Below, in pieces: positions 37,872 through 48,174 of a DNA stretch of 64,000 nucleotides; positions within the stretch are counted from its first letter, which is position 1; each line of letters begins with the position of its first letter. This DNA is from Spirosoma telluris. GTDB lineage: Bacteria > Bacteroidota > Bacteroidia > Cytophagales > Spirosomataceae. The translations under genes were made by a program, and so were the position numbers. Location of the stretch: contig QLII01000001.1 in NCBI GenBank assembly GCA_003259005.1, positions 4,480,501 through 4,544,500 on the forward strand, written 5' to 3'. The notes under the pieces are model-generated. The model ran no database searches, was not told the DNA's origin, and was given only the letters and a program-made list of their open reading frames with translations.

Positions 37872-39894
37872 GCAATTTCACCGTCCGAACTTGCCCCTCT
37901 GTGCGTACTTGGACCAGCTGCGTACCGATTCCTGGGGCTAATGGCAAGTTGACTCGCCCACTATCAGTGGGCCAATCCAACCGCTGCTGGTGATGGCATC
38001 GACCCTGCATGTCCATGACCGTCACCTCTACCCAACTCCCCATAACGCCCTTAATTTCTAGTTCCACCTGCTGGCTCTGTACCGGATTACCAAACACATT
38101 AACTTGTAAGCCATTACCGACCTCACGGGCTGCCTGACGGGCACTTCCAGTACAGGCGACCAGCCAGAAGTAGTTATAGGCCGAGGTCGTGTTGCCCTGC
38201 TGGGCAATCAGCGTTAGCAGGGGCTGATCCGTCGATAGGGTCTGGCTATATGGGCCAGCCTGAGTCGTGATTACTCCATTGGTCATGGCCAGCACGATTT
38301 GCTCACCCGTCAGCCCGGTATAGTGAGGAGTAAACGTCACCTGCCACTGATTGCCTCCCAGATTCTGACATCCATTCGTGGAGACGCTAGCCAACGTAAA
38401 GGGCTGAGTGGCTCCGTTCACGGTGAGTTGGAAGCTAGTGGAGACAAACAAGCCACTTGGATCAACCGCCGTCACACTAATTGGAAAACTACCCGTGCTG
38501 GCGGGCGTACCACTAATAATGACACCCGTTAGGTTCAGGGTCGAGGGAAGACCGGATACGATATAGGTTAAGGGGTTTCCATCCGGATCGGCAAAGTAGT
38601 TAGCCAGGCTGAGTTGGTAAGCTTGCCCTGTCTGGGTTGCCTGAGGAGGAATACCGGTGGTGGTAGGCGGGCGGTTGGGCGTAGTCGTGTTACAGCCAGC
38701 CAACCACTGATAGTTATAGCTACTTAGGACCCCATCCTGCTGGGCAATCAGGGTAATGAGTGGATTGCTGGTGTCGAGATTGAGGCTATAGGGGCCTGGT
38801 TGGGTGGTTAAGGGGAGCTGCTGATAGACGGTGAAAAAGATGGGCTGTTCTGTGGTACCCACGTATTGGGGGGTGAAGGTGAGTTGTCGTTGGGTATCCG
38901 AGATGGTCTGACAACTAATCAGGTTGACACCAGTAAGGGCGAAGCTTGTGGCTGATGGGTTTACCGTAATGATGATCGGTACCCAGGCGGATTCATCCTG
39001 ACTATTCACGGTATTATGCGCGTTGACGGTCAGGTTCATGACGCCTGTGACGGTGGGCGTGCCGACGATAGAAGGAGGGTAGGTCGAATACGACAAACTC
39101 AACCCATTGGTCGGTAACTGGGGTGAGGTATAGCCCGTGCTGTTGTCGTGCAGTAGGACTGGTATCTCGTAGTTAAAGGGTACCCCAGCGGTGGCCGTCA
39201 GACTAATGGGTGTAGGAGCATTGACCGTGATGATAATGGGTACCCAGGCCGATCTATACACACCATTCGACGTATTGTGTGTGTTGACGGTCAGGTTTAT
39301 AACACCCGTTGCGTTTGGCGCACCGACGATAGAGGGAGGATAGGTGTCATACGACAATCTCAATCCATTGCCAGGTAGCTCTGGCGAGGAGTAGCCCGCA
39401 TTATTTTCGTGTATTAGGACCGGTATCTCGTAGTTAAACGGCACCCCAGCGGTAGCTGTCAGGCTGATGGGTGTGGGCGGGTTGACCGTGATGGTAATGG
39501 CTACCCAGGCCGACTCGATCTGATTATTCACATTCGCAGTCGCGTTTATGGTCAGATTCATGACGCCCGTAGCATCTGGTGTGCCGAAGATAGACGGAGG
39601 ATAGGTGTCATACAACAAACTCAATCCATTGGCTGGGAGCTGCGGTGATGAGTAGACCGCATTAGTATGGGGCGATAGAGCTGGTATCTGGTACTCAAAT
39701 GGTACCCCAGCGGTAGCTGTCAGGCTGATGGGAATGGGGGCGATAGCCGTATTTGGTTCACTAAACGACTTTGTAGACTGAATTGAATCGGTCTTAATGA
39801 AAGTAGCCTTAACCTCCGCCTGCAAATTCCAGCAGCCAAGCAGTAACAATCCAATTAACCAACCGAGCGTCCGAGTAGAAGTAAAGGTAGACAT
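37858..39894 (-). CDS. Type IX-secreted protein with Ig-like repeats
   Basis: 678 residues. Signal peptide (WLIGLLLLGCWNLQA), three near-identical cadherin/Ig-like modules of about 85 residues (PISLTATAGVPFNYEIPVL ... PPSIVGTPTVTGVMNLTVN), then two copies of a Cys-containing module (FTPQYVG ... LITLIAQQ ... YNYQWLAGC) around a He_PIG-type module (GNPLTYIVSGLP ... ISVTAVDPSG). It ends with a Por-secretion tail (VEVTVMDMQGRCHHQQRL ... VRTVKLLKSR), the sorting signal for type IX secretion and cell-surface attachment. Probably an adhesin-like surface protein. Its gene converges on and overlaps the regulator gene. Confidence 0.8.
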   Translation of the reverse strand: MSTFTSTRTLGWLIGLLLLGCWNLQAEVKATFIKTDSIQSTKSFSEPNTAIAPIPISLTATAGVPFEYQIPALSPHTNAVYSSPQLPANGLSLLYDTYPPSIFGTPDATGVMNLTINATANVNNQIESAWVAITITVNPPTPISLTATAGVPFNYEIPVLIHENNAGYSSPELPGNGLRLSYDTYPPSIVGAPNATGVINLTVNTHNTSNGVYRSAWVPIIITVNAPTPISLTATAGVPFNYEIPVLLHDNSTGYTSPQLPTNGLSLSYSTYPPSIVGTPTVTGVMNLTVNAHNTVNSQDESAWVPIIITVNPSATSFALTGVNLISCQTISDTQRQLTFTPQYVGTTEQPIFFTVYQQLPLTTQPGPYSLNLDTSNPLITLIAQQDGVLSSYNYQWLAGCNTTTPNRPPTTTGIPPQATQTGQAYQLSLANYFADPDGNPLTYIVSGLPSTLNLTGVIISGTPASTGSFPISVTAVDPSGLFVSTSFQLTVNGATQPFTLASVSTNGCQNLGGNQWQVTFTPHYTGLTGEQIVLAMTNGVITTQAGPYSQTLSTDQPLLTLIAQQGNTTSAYNYFWLVACTGSARQAAREVGNGLQVNVFGNPVQSQQVELEIKGVMGSWVEVTVMDMQGRCHHQQRLDWPTDSGRVNLPLAPGIGTQLVQVRTEGQVRTVKLLKSR
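38950..39740 (-). repeat. Three tandem copies of a ~260-bp Ig-module repeat
   Basis: Blocks such as GACGATAGAAGGAGGGTA, CAACCCATTG and GGTACCCCAGCGGT recur at the same phase, showing module duplication within the gene. Confidence 0.75.
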
Positions 39895-40066
39895 ATCAGG
39901 AGTGTTTAAGTTTATGAAGCTTGTGGCACTCCCTAATACTACTAAATTCCTGATATTAACCCCTTACATATGTGTAAACGGTAAATTATCTTATTGAATA
40001 GTCCACCCTTAAATTACTCTTTCGTTAAAATTCCCAATCAAGAAGCAGATACACGAACGTATTATG

Positions 40067-40093
40067 GTCTCACTGGGGAGCGTTTTTTCAGAC
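40067..40093 (+). repeat. Short palindromic TCTCA/GGGAGCG repeat
   Basis: GTCTCACTGGGGAGCGTTTT with a 3' AGAC that can pair with the 5' GTCT. One of four copies (26514, 40067, 40388, 47046), all in the accessory block. Confidence 0.5.
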
Positions 40094-40152
40094 ATGGAAA
40101 TGACGACACTCCAGGCCAGGTTACGTGCGGCACACCTTCATTTCCTTTGACC

Positions 40153-40338
40153 TTAGGAATTTTCCTCTCGAACAATATCAAGTATTTCCTCCGCTAGCCT
40201 TTGAATCCGCTGCTCAATAACTTGCAAAGGCTGTCCTGTTTCTTTAGCGATCCGCTCGGCTTCAAGCTGTTCAAGCACCCGTAAATGCGCTTGCGTTACT
40301 AACAGCAACTCCTTTAATTCAAGTATATCCAGGTGCAT
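40153..40338 (-). CDS. Possible small helical protein
   Basis: 61 residues, all helical and charged (LELKELLLVTQAHLRVLEQLEAE). No family recognised. It sits between two copies of the short TCTCA/GGGAGCG repeat. It may be a real small gene; the evidence is only length and coiled-coil-like composition. Confidence 0.35.
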   Translation of the reverse strand: MHLDILELKELLLVTQAHLRVLEQLEAERIAKETGQPLQVIEQRIQRLAEEILDIVREENS

Positions 40339-40387
40339 TTTCGGATGGTTAAGTTTACAGGCGGTAAGTTAAGATGAATGCTCCTTC

Positions 40388-40415
40388 GTCTCAAGTGGGA
40401 GCGTTTTTATAAGAC
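40388..40415 (+). repeat. Short palindromic TCTCA/GGGAGCG repeat
   Basis: GTCTCAAGTGGGAGCGTTTT with AGAC as complementary 3' end. Second copy flanking the small helical ORF. Confidence 0.5.
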
Positions 40416-40627
40416 AGTAATTTAGTAATATTTGCCCAACCAATCCCTGGCGTATTTATTTGATTCTACGGTTGAAGCTTGACTCTAACATGCAACAGCT
40501 AACCCGTGACCGAAACGGCGGATCGGGATTTAAACTACCCAACACTTGAGTGCAGGTGATGTATCATTAAAAATGGATAAAATTTTTATTCAATTATTGG
40601 AAAGACTAAAAGCATGATTACATTTGT

Positions 40628-40653
40628 AGACCAAAATACGATTTCGATCTAGT
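40628..40653. promoter_or_regulatory. Candidate TetR operator upstream of tetR-type gene
   Basis: AGACCAAAATACGA (exact copy at 41313-41326) continues into a partly palindromic TTTCGATCTAG. It lies 11-36 bases before the regulator start codon, fitting autorepression. Confidence 0.6.
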
Positions 40654-40663
40654 CGTTCCAATC

Positions 40664-41259
40664 ATGGATAAGGATAATGTGATCTCGCAGTCTATCATTG
40701 AAGCCGCCAAAAAGCTGATGCAGCAATATGGCTTAAGTAAGACCACTATGGAGGATATTGCGAAAGCCGCCGGCAAAGGCAAAAGTACACTCTATTATCA
40801 TTTTAAAAGTAAAGAGGAGATTTTCGATGAAGTCATCGGCCAGGAAATGGACAGCTTTTTTAAGGAGGTCAAACTGGCTGTCGATCAGGAAACGACACTC
40901 CATACCAAACTGAAAACGTATGTGGTTCGTAAAATTCAAAGCTTACAGCAGAAAGTAAATCTATACCGTTTTGCCATCGAGACGGATGCGTTGACCTTAC
41001 AGATCAATACGCAGTTCAGACGGCTACGGGAACGATACGACCACCAGGAAGTGGCCTTGATTCTGTCCATTCTTGAGCTAGGCATGACTCAGGGGGTCAT
41101 CCGTCAGCTAAAGGAAGCCGAATTAGCAATGCTCGCCGAGTTACTGGTTACCTGGGTACGGGGGTAGAACTAGACGTGATTACGTTCAACAAATTCAGTT
41201 CGTTACCTGACCAAGCTGACTTACTGGTCGGGATCCTGATCAAGGGATTAGGCGAGTAA
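40664..41259 (+). CDS. TetR-family repressor of the RND efflux operon, split by one apparent indel
   Basis: About 199 residues when joined. N-terminal HTH: IIEAAKKLMQQYGLSKTTMEDIAKAAGKGKSTLYYHFKSKEEIF, a textbook TetR DNA-binding domain (each block shown here is recognisable as such: TTMEDIA, GKGKSTLYYHF). The helical ligand domain follows. One more G in the run 41160-41164 extends the protein through VELDVITFNKFSSL to the stop at 41257-41259. It precedes the efflux genes by 110 bases, with a shared operator-like motif before both, so it likely represses itself and the pump until a substrate binds. Confidence 0.83.
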
Positions 41260-41312
41260 GTCCAATTGCCCTACTACACCGACTGGCGTGTAGTTTTTTT
41301 TGCTACAAAGGC

Positions 41313-41336
41313 AGACCAAAATACGAATTTAGTCTG
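41313..41336. promoter_or_regulatory. Candidate TetR operator upstream of the efflux operon
   Basis: GCAGACCAAAATACGAATTT followed by AGTCTGC: the outer GCAGAC/GTCTGC arms are palindromic and the core 14 bases equal those before the repressor gene. It ends 33 bases before the adaptor start. Confidence 0.62.
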
Positions 41337-41369
41337 CTTGACTAACAACTAATTTTACCGTTAAACCGC

Positions 41370-42389
41370 ATGAGACACGAATTAATTGGGCTGATCATCG
41401 TCTTGTCAGCCTGTTCACAAGAGCATCACTCCCAACCAGAAAGCCTGCCTGCTTCTGTTCGGGTGCAGACACAACGGGCCAGTACAGGAACGAATCAGTA
41501 TACCGCCAGGTATAGTGGCATCATTGAAGCCAGACAGGTCATACCCCTCAGTTTTGCCTCCCCCGGAACCGTAACCGCTATTGCCGTGCAGGAGGGCCAG
41601 GCCATTCGCAAAGGACAGCTGGTAGGACAAGTGGATGCCGCTACAGCGAAGAACACCTATCAACTGGCGTTGCAAAAACAGCAGCAGGCGCAGGATGCGT
41701 ATAACCGGCTGAAGCCCATGAACGAAAATGGAACCCTACCGGAGATTAAATGGGTAGAAGCCCAGACCGGGCTGGCTCAGGCTAAAACGGCCGTCGCGAT
41801 TGCTCAAAAAGGAATCACGGATTGTCATCTGTACGCGCCCGAACCGGGGATCATAGGCCGAAAACTGGTTCTGCCTGGCATGAATGTGCTACCGGGTACA
41901 CCGGTGCTGGAACTGCTGGATGTCAACACGGTATACGCCCGGATTGCGGTTCCCGAGAATGAAATCAGTGCCATTAATAAAGGCGCTTCGGCTCAGGCTA
42001 CCATCCAGGCCATCGGAAAAAGTGTTTCGGGGACAGTGCAAGACGTAGGCGTTTCGGCCGATCCACTTTCCCATACGTATCCGGTCAAAATTCAGCTGAG
42101 CAATAGCAGAAGAGCCATCAAACCGGGTATGCTTAGCGACGTTCGGCTCAATCTGTCGGTGCATACAGCGGGCTTACTGATTTCCAATAAAGCCCTACAA
42201 CAGGAAGCATCCGGTCAGGAGTTCGTATACGTTATCGTTAATCGGGTTGCTCAGAAACGGGCGGTAAAAACGCTGGCCTTGGTTGATCAGCAGGTATTAG
42301 TAACGGGGGAACTTCAGCGCAACGAAGACGTTGTGGTGGCTGGTCAGAGCAAACTGAGCCCCGGTACCCAGGTTCAAATCATTCACTAA
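41370..42389 (+). CDS. RND efflux periplasmic adaptor lipoprotein
   Basis: 339 residues. Lipoprotein signal (GLIIVLSAC, Cys15). Lipoyl-like half motifs IAVQEGQAIRKGQLVGQVD and TDCHLYAPEPGIIGRKL bracket the helical hairpin. Beta-barrel (VYARIAVPENEISAINKG) and membrane-proximal strands close the protein. It joins the pump at 42395 to the channel at 45467. The substrate is probably drugs or toxic organics by analogy, not shown by the sequence. Confidence 0.87.
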   Translation: MRHELIGLIIVLSACSQEHHSQPESLPASVRVQTQRASTGTNQYTARYSGIIEARQVIPLSFASPGTVTAIAVQEGQAIRKGQLVGQVDAATAKNTYQLALQKQQQAQDAYNRLKPMNENGTLPEIKWVEAQTGLAQAKTAVAIAQKGITDCHLYAPEPGIIGRKLVLPGMNVLPGTPVLELLDVNTVYARIAVPENEISAINKGASAQATIQAIGKSVSGTVQDVGVSADPLSHTYPVKIQLSNSRRAIKPGMLSDVRLNLSVHTAGLLISNKALQQEASGQEFVYVIVNRVAQKRAVKTLALVDQQVLVTGELQRNEDVVVAGQSKLSPGTQVQIIH

Positions 42390-42394
42390 CGGGT

Positions 42395-45300
42395 ATGGAA
42401 AACAGACGGATGAATCTGATTGACTGGGCCATGACGTATCGGCAAATTCCTATACTCCTGACCTGCCTGCTGGTGCTGTTTGGTAGCTTTGCCCTCTGGA
42501 AAATGCCCCGGAATGAATTTCCCGAATTTACGATTCGACAAGGGGTGATCGTGGGCGTTTATCCCGGAGCGACCTCCCGGCAGGTCGAAGAACAACTGGC
42601 GACGAAAGTGGAAAGTTTTCTGTACGGATTCAAGGAAGTGAACCGCGAGAAAACCTATTCCATTTCCAAAGAAGGCATGCTGATCGTGTTTGTCGACGTT
42701 AATAACGATGTCAAAGACCCGGATGCCTTTTGGGATAAAATCAAGTTTGGGCTTAATCAGCTCAAGATGCAGCTTCCCCCCAGGTCATTGCGTTGATCGC
42801 TAACGATGATTTTGGGGATACATCCGCCGTCCTGCTGACGGTCCAGTCAACAGAAAGAACCTACAAGGAACTGGAACGTGATGTGAAGCTAATCGAAACG
42901 GAACTGCGTAAAATCAAAACCGTCTCGAAGGTAAAGCACTACGGACTTCAACCGGAGCAGATTACGATCTATCTGGATAACAATAAACTGGCTCATTATG
43001 GAGTACGCCCATTATCGGTGCTGGCCGCCATGCAACTGGAGGGGTCCGTATATTATGCGGGCGAAGTAGACAATACCCAACTCATTACCCCCATCCACAT
43101 TCCCACCCATTTCCAGTCCGAAGAAGCCGTTAAAAACCAGATTATTTATACCGATCCGACCGGAAACATAGTTCGGGTCAGGGATATTGCCCGTGTCGTT
43201 CGGGAATACGCCGAACCGGATTCTTACCTGAAAAACAATGGCGAGAAAAGCGTTCTGATTTCGCTGGAAATGCAGTCGGGCAATAACATTGTTGATTTTG
43301 GCAAAGCGGTCAGCGAGTCCATGACAACGATTCGGACCAAACTGCCCGGCGATGTAACGATTGGTACCATTGCGGATATGCCGGGAGCCGTGGGGCATTC
43401 GGTCGATCATTTTCTGCTGGAGTTTTTGATTGCCATCGTCGCGGTTGTGGTTGCTACCATGCTCTTCTTACCCTTACGCGTAGCAACCGTAGCCGGCGTG
43501 ACGATTCCTATCTCCATCCTGATGACCATCGGTATCCTCTACCTGGTTGGCGTCGAACTGCAAACGGTTTCGCTGGCAGGATTGATTGTGGTGCTGGGTA
43601 TGGTGGTCGATAACGCGATTGTCGTGATTGATAATCATGTCGAACTCCTCGATCATGGGTTAACCCCCTATGAAGCCGCCCGGCGAAGTGCGACCGATTT
43701 GGTTGTGCCGGTCTTCTCGGCGACGTTGGCCATCATTGCTACCTACATTCCGATGAGCTTTTTTCTGTCCGGTATGGTCGGCGATTTCGTTAGCTCCCTT
43801 CCGATTACGATCGGGGTAGCGCTGCTGACCTCGCTGCTGATTGCCTGTTTACTGGTTCCCTACTTGTGTTATATATTTATCCGAAAGGGCGTAATAAAAG
43901 CCGAAAAGACTGACCAACGGAAAAGCTTACTGGAGTATTTGCAAGCGGCTTATGACCGGGCGCTGGATCGGGCCTTCCGACTGCCCCGCCTGACGATTAC
44001 GCTGGGTGTCCTATCGGTGGTACTGGGCGGATTCCTACTGGCGCTGGTGCCCCGTCAATTATTCCCAAAAGTAGAACGCAACCAGTTTGCCGTTGAAATT
44101 TACCTGCCCGAAGGAGCCACCCTGCCCCAGACCTCGGCCGTTTCTGACAGCCTGGAAAAGCGGCTCATGGCCGATAAGCGTGTCGTGAACGTAGCCGCCT
44201 TTATCGGTACCAGTTCACCCCGATTTCATACGACCTATGCCCCTAATTTCCCGGCTAAAAATTATGCCCAGCTGATTGTCAACACCCAGACCGCAGACGA
44301 TGCGCTCGCCTTACTGAACGACTACGAACGAACCCAGCGCAATGCGTTCCCCAATGCATACGTCCGCATGAAGCAACTGGATTTGCTCAGCACGGCGGCT
44401 CCCATTGAAGTGCGGATCTCAGGAACGAATCTGGACAGTCTGAAGGCGGTGGCCGGGCAGATAGAAACGGTCATGAAGCAGAATAGTGCCGTGATCTGGG
44501 TCCGAACCGATTATCTCAATCCGCGTCAGGGTATTCGTGTGGGCGTAAATGATGAATTGGCCAACCGGCTGGGATTGACCCGGGGTATTATTGCCACTTC
44601 ACTTTCTTCGGGTCTATCGGGATTTCCCATTGGCACCATTTGGGAAGAGGATTATCCGGTTACGGTTAAGATGATCAATCCGCCCGCGGAGCGAAATGGA
44701 TTTGACGATGTTCTGAATCAGCACGTTACTTCTCCGTTTGTTGGCGTCACGGTCCCCATTCGCCAGCTGGCTACCCTGACTACGGACTGGAGCGAAGGCC
44801 AGATCATCCGCCGGAATGGGGTAAAAACGATTACCGTACGAGCCGATGTTCAACGCGGCATCCTGCCTTACAAAGTACTGAGCCAGCTCAAGCCCCGGAT
44901 CAATACCATTGATGCCGGTTCAGGCATTCAGCTTCAGTATGGAGGGGAAGAAGAAAGCGAAGTCGAAAACTACATCCCACTTACAAAAGCCTTACTGACG
45001 GGTGTTCTGCTGATTTTCATGATCCTTTTATTTCAGTTCAATAGCCCAAAGCTGGCCCTTCTGGTCATGACGACCATGCCCCTGAGTTTTCTGGGCGCCG
45101 GTATCGGACTGATGCTGACTGGCTATCCGTTTGGGCTTACATCTTTTCTGGGAATCATGAGCCTGATGGGGATTGTGGTTCGCAATGGGATCATCCTGAT
45201 TGACTATGCCCGGGAGCTGCAAACCAAACACGGTATGGGGCTATCGGAAGCCGCCATGGCAGCCGCCCAACGCCGGATGCGGCCAATCTTCCTGACTTCC

Positions 45301-45483
45301 TTTGCTGCGGCCATCGGGGTGGTACCGATGATTAGTAGTGGCTCAACGCTCTGGGGCCCATTGGGAGCCGTTGTCTGTTTCGGGCTACTGGTTTCAATGG
45401 TGCTGACCTTGTTTGTCTTACCCGTCCTCTACCAACAATCGTTCAGGAAACAATCCCTTTTACGCAATGAAACCGATTTATAG
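42395..45483 (+). CDS. RND efflux pump (AcrB/MexB superfamily, CzcA-like branch), split by one apparent indel
   Basis: About 1030 residues when joined. It begins NLIDWAMTYRQIPILLTCLLVLFGSFALW; transmembrane helix 4 carries VLGMVVDNAIVVIDN with the proton-relay Asp pair, and later helices include GVLLIFMILLFQFN and FLGIMSLMGIVVRNGIILID. The break lies in the C6 run 42776-42781; one more C continues LPP into QVIALIANDDFGD. It starts five bases after the adaptor stop and overlaps the channel gene by 17 bases. Confidence 0.86.
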
Positions 45484-46819
45484 TTTGGTCATGGTGGTAT
45501 TAAGTATCCACCTGGCCTATAGTCAGCATCCGCTCAGCTTACAGGCGAGTAAAGAACTGGCGTTAAAAAACAATGTTACCCTTAAAAACAGTGCACTGGA
45601 AACCGAAGCGGCAAGGCAGATCAAAAAGAATGCCTACACCAGCTATTTCCCGAAGATAAATGCTCAGGTTTTGGGCATTCAGGCTATCGATCCGATGGTT
45701 AATTACCAGATGCCGGGCGGAAATCTGCCTGTCTACGATGGCGATCCGGCTAATTTGCTCACCCCAACTCAGTTCGCTTATTTTCCGGGAGCCAGCATTC
45801 AGGCTCTCCAACGGACAGGAATAGGGGTTTTATCGGTCACACAACCTGTTTATGCCGGAGGCCGGATTCACATTGGCAATCAGTTGGCCCAGTTGGGCGT
45901 AGACATTAAAGAAAACCAGGAGCGACTCACCCACGATGACATCTTGTTAAAAACTGAGCAACAATACTGGCAGCTGGTTTCCATTCAGGAAAAACGAAAG
46001 ACAATTATTCACTATGAAGACCTGTTAACCACTGTGGAGAAGCAAGTTAATGACGCCTATAAATCCGGTCTGATCATAAAAAACGATATCTTAAAGGTAC
46101 AGCTTAAGAAAAGCGAATTGCAGGCCAACAAAAGTAAGCTGATGAGTGGTCATCAACTGGCCTTACGTCAGTTCTGTCAGACACTGGGAATTGCGTATGA
46201 TTCGACGCTGGTGGTAAACGAAACGCTGGGCGACCTTCCATTGCCCCAGAGTGTTTATACTGATCATGATGCCGCTCTTCTCCATCGAATAGCGTATCAG
46301 CTGCTGGAGCAATCGGTGAAAGCCAGTAAACTACAAACCAAGTTAAAGGAGGGCGAGTATTTACCCCAGGTGGCTGTCGGGCTGGTTGGTTATTATGCCA
46401 ATGGTCTTATAAAGGGTGGAAATAGCCTGAGCAATGGACTCGTCTACGGCACCGTCTCCGTTCCTGTATCTGACTGGTGGTCAGGAAAATATATGGTCCA
46501 GGAACAAAGAATACGCGAGCAAATGGCTGGCAATACGCTGACTGATACGAAGGCCTTATTAAAACTGCAAATGGATAAAGCCTGGGTTGATGTCATGGAA
46601 TCCTACCGGCAGATTGGCCTTTTGGAACAAACCCAGATGCAAGCAAGGGAAAATGTAAACGTGACACAGAGCAGTTACCGCAGTGGCCTGGTTACCGTCG
46701 CCGATCTGCTGGAAGCCCAGGCCCTGCTCGGCGAGACAGAGGATAAACTTGTCGAAGCGAAAGCCCACTATAGACTAGCTGTTTCAACATATTGGCAACT
46801 CACCCATTCTTTGCCTTAA
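45467..46819 (+). CDS. TolC-family outer-membrane channel of the RND system
   Basis: About 450 residues from ATG 45467, which overlaps the pump gene. Signal peptide ending LAYSQ. OEP features: ALKNNVTLKNSALETEAARQ, TQPVYAGGRIHIGNQLAQ, long helices, and SSYRSGLVTVADLLEAQALLGETEDKLVEAKAHYRLAV-type C-terminal repeat (recognised from YRSGLVTVADLLEAQ). Third gene of the adaptor-pump-channel operon. Confidence 0.86.
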   Translation: MKPIYSLVMVVLSIHLAYSQHPLSLQASKELALKNNVTLKNSALETEAARQIKKNAYTSYFPKINAQVLGIQAIDPMVNYQMPGGNLPVYDGDPANLLTPTQFAYFPGASIQALQRTGIGVLSVTQPVYAGGRIHIGNQLAQLGVDIKENQERLTHDDILLKTEQQYWQLVSIQEKRKTIIHYEDLLTTVEKQVNDAYKSGLIIKNDILKVQLKKSELQANKSKLMSGHQLALRQFCQTLGIAYDSTLVVNETLGDLPLPQSVYTDHDAALLHRIAYQLLEQSVKASKLQTKLKEGEYLPQVAVGLVGYYANGLIKGGNSLSNGLVYGTVSVPVSDWWSGKYMVQEQRIREQMAGNTLTDTKALLKLQMDKAWVDVMESYRQIGLLEQTQMQARENVNVTQSSYRSGLVTVADLLEAQALLGETEDKLVEAKAHYRLAVSTYWQLTHSLP

Positions 46820-47152
46820 TGCTCGTTTAATTTCACATACAGGCTTCTGAGTCGGTCAAAAAGGTGGCATATAAAAACAAGCTACTAGTGGGTAAGGTCT
46901 ATATAGTATCGAGTGGTCAAAAGTACACTATCGCTATCAACTCGATTCACGCTAACTACTCTCGTATGCAACAGATCGTAGTTGACAGTTATTAAAGCAG
47001 GCAGTTCAAAAATACGCCCTATTTACGGACATGATAATAGTTGCCGTCTCAAGCAGGAGCGTTATTTGAGATGCGCCTTTCATAAGTAGTTAGCCTGTTG
47101 GTTCATACTTTGGATAGCATTTAACCGCGTAATAAAAACGTCAAAAGCACGT
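46820..47152. other. Intergenic stretch, mostly without gene
   Basis: About 330 bases. It includes an open frame of 46 codons ending at 46995 (YIVSSGQKYTIAINSIHANY) that may be a remnant but is too short to name, and a copy of the short TCTCA/GGGAGCG repeat at 47046-47071. Confidence 0.4.
47046..47071 (+). repeat. Short palindromic TCTCA/GGGAGCG repeat
   Basis: GTCTCAAGCAGGAGCGTTAT followed by TTGAGA, complementary to the 5' TCTCAA. Third copy of this family in the accessory block, about 80 bases upstream of the CPBP gene. Confidence 0.5.
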
Positions 47153-48055
47153 ATGCTCAACTTGAGAGCGGCTTTACTTTTTTTTGGCTGCTTACTGCTA
47201 GGTATGTCACTGGGAGCGGCATTGGCTCAGCTAATCGCCTTTTTAGCTGGCGACATTAAGCCCATCAGTTCCTTACCTACGTTTATCCAACAAGTCGCTC
47301 AACTGCCTAATGGCTGGTATATCTTCATCGCTGGTCAGGCTATTAGTCATTTGTTCACTTACTTAATCCCGGCTTTATTCTACTGGTATAGGTTTGAACA
47401 CAATCGATGGACTGATTTCCAAACCAAACCTTTAAAGGCAGTGGCGGGGCTATGGGTTGGCCTTCTAAGCGTGATTGTTATTCTACCGTTCAATGAGCTA
47501 ATCATTAACTGGAATCAGCACTTAGAACTACCAAGACTACTAGGAAACCTTGGGGGTTGGATGCATCGTAAACAGCAGGAAAGTACCTCACTTACAAATC
47601 AGTTAGTGGCTTTTAACTCGGTAAATCAGTTTTTGATTGCCATACTGGTCATTGGCTTTATTGCTTCGATTGGTGAAGAGGTATTCTTTCGGGCTATCAT
47701 TCAACGGAAACTAATCGAATGGACGGCCAATGTCCATGCTGGCATTTGGGTAGCTGCCCTGCTATTTAGTGCATTCCACTTTCAGTTTTATGGCTTTTTC
47801 CCTAGGGTTGTCTTAGGGGTATTATTTGGCTATTTATACGTCTGGTCAGGGAATATATGGGTAGCTATTCTGGCTCATTTTATTAATAATAGTCTGATTG
47901 TCATCACCACCTATATTCAGCGACAACCTGCCTATTTACAACTTGAAGTAAAAGTAGATACAGGTACTTGGTTCTGGGTGATTTCTTCAGCTATTGGGGT
48001 ACTAATTTTGCTGTTTTACTTTCACCAACTAAATCATAAACGTAAAGTAGCGTAA
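47153..48055 (+). CDS. CPBP-family intramembrane metalloprotease (CAAX/bacteriocin-processing type)
   Basis: 300 residues with about seven membrane segments. Conserved motifs: IGEEVFFRAII (EExxxR, about 174-180), LFSAFHFQFYG (second motif His) and AHFINNSLI (third motif). These are the metal-binding residues of Rce1-like intramembrane proteases. Bacterial members process or give immunity against peptides, or are of unknown role. Single gene. Confidence 0.85.
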   Translation: MLNLRAALLFFGCLLLGMSLGAALAQLIAFLAGDIKPISSLPTFIQQVAQLPNGWYIFIAGQAISHLFTYLIPALFYWYRFEHNRWTDFQTKPLKAVAGLWVGLLSVIVILPFNELIINWNQHLELPRLLGNLGGWMHRKQQESTSLTNQLVAFNSVNQFLIAILVIGFIASIGEEVFFRAIIQRKLIEWTANVHAGIWVAALLFSAFHFQFYGFFPRVVLGVLFGYLYVWSGNIWVAILAHFINNSLIVITTYIQRQPAYLQLEVKVDTGTWFWVISSAIGVLILLFYFHQLNHKRKVA

Positions 48056-48174
48056 AGTAGACTGTACTAAAGAACGAGCATTTACTGAGAATGTAAAAAG
48101 GGAGTTACAAAATTACAGTACAACGCCAAGCAATAGCTCGCAAAGTACATCACCGCAAAATCAGCTATGAATAG

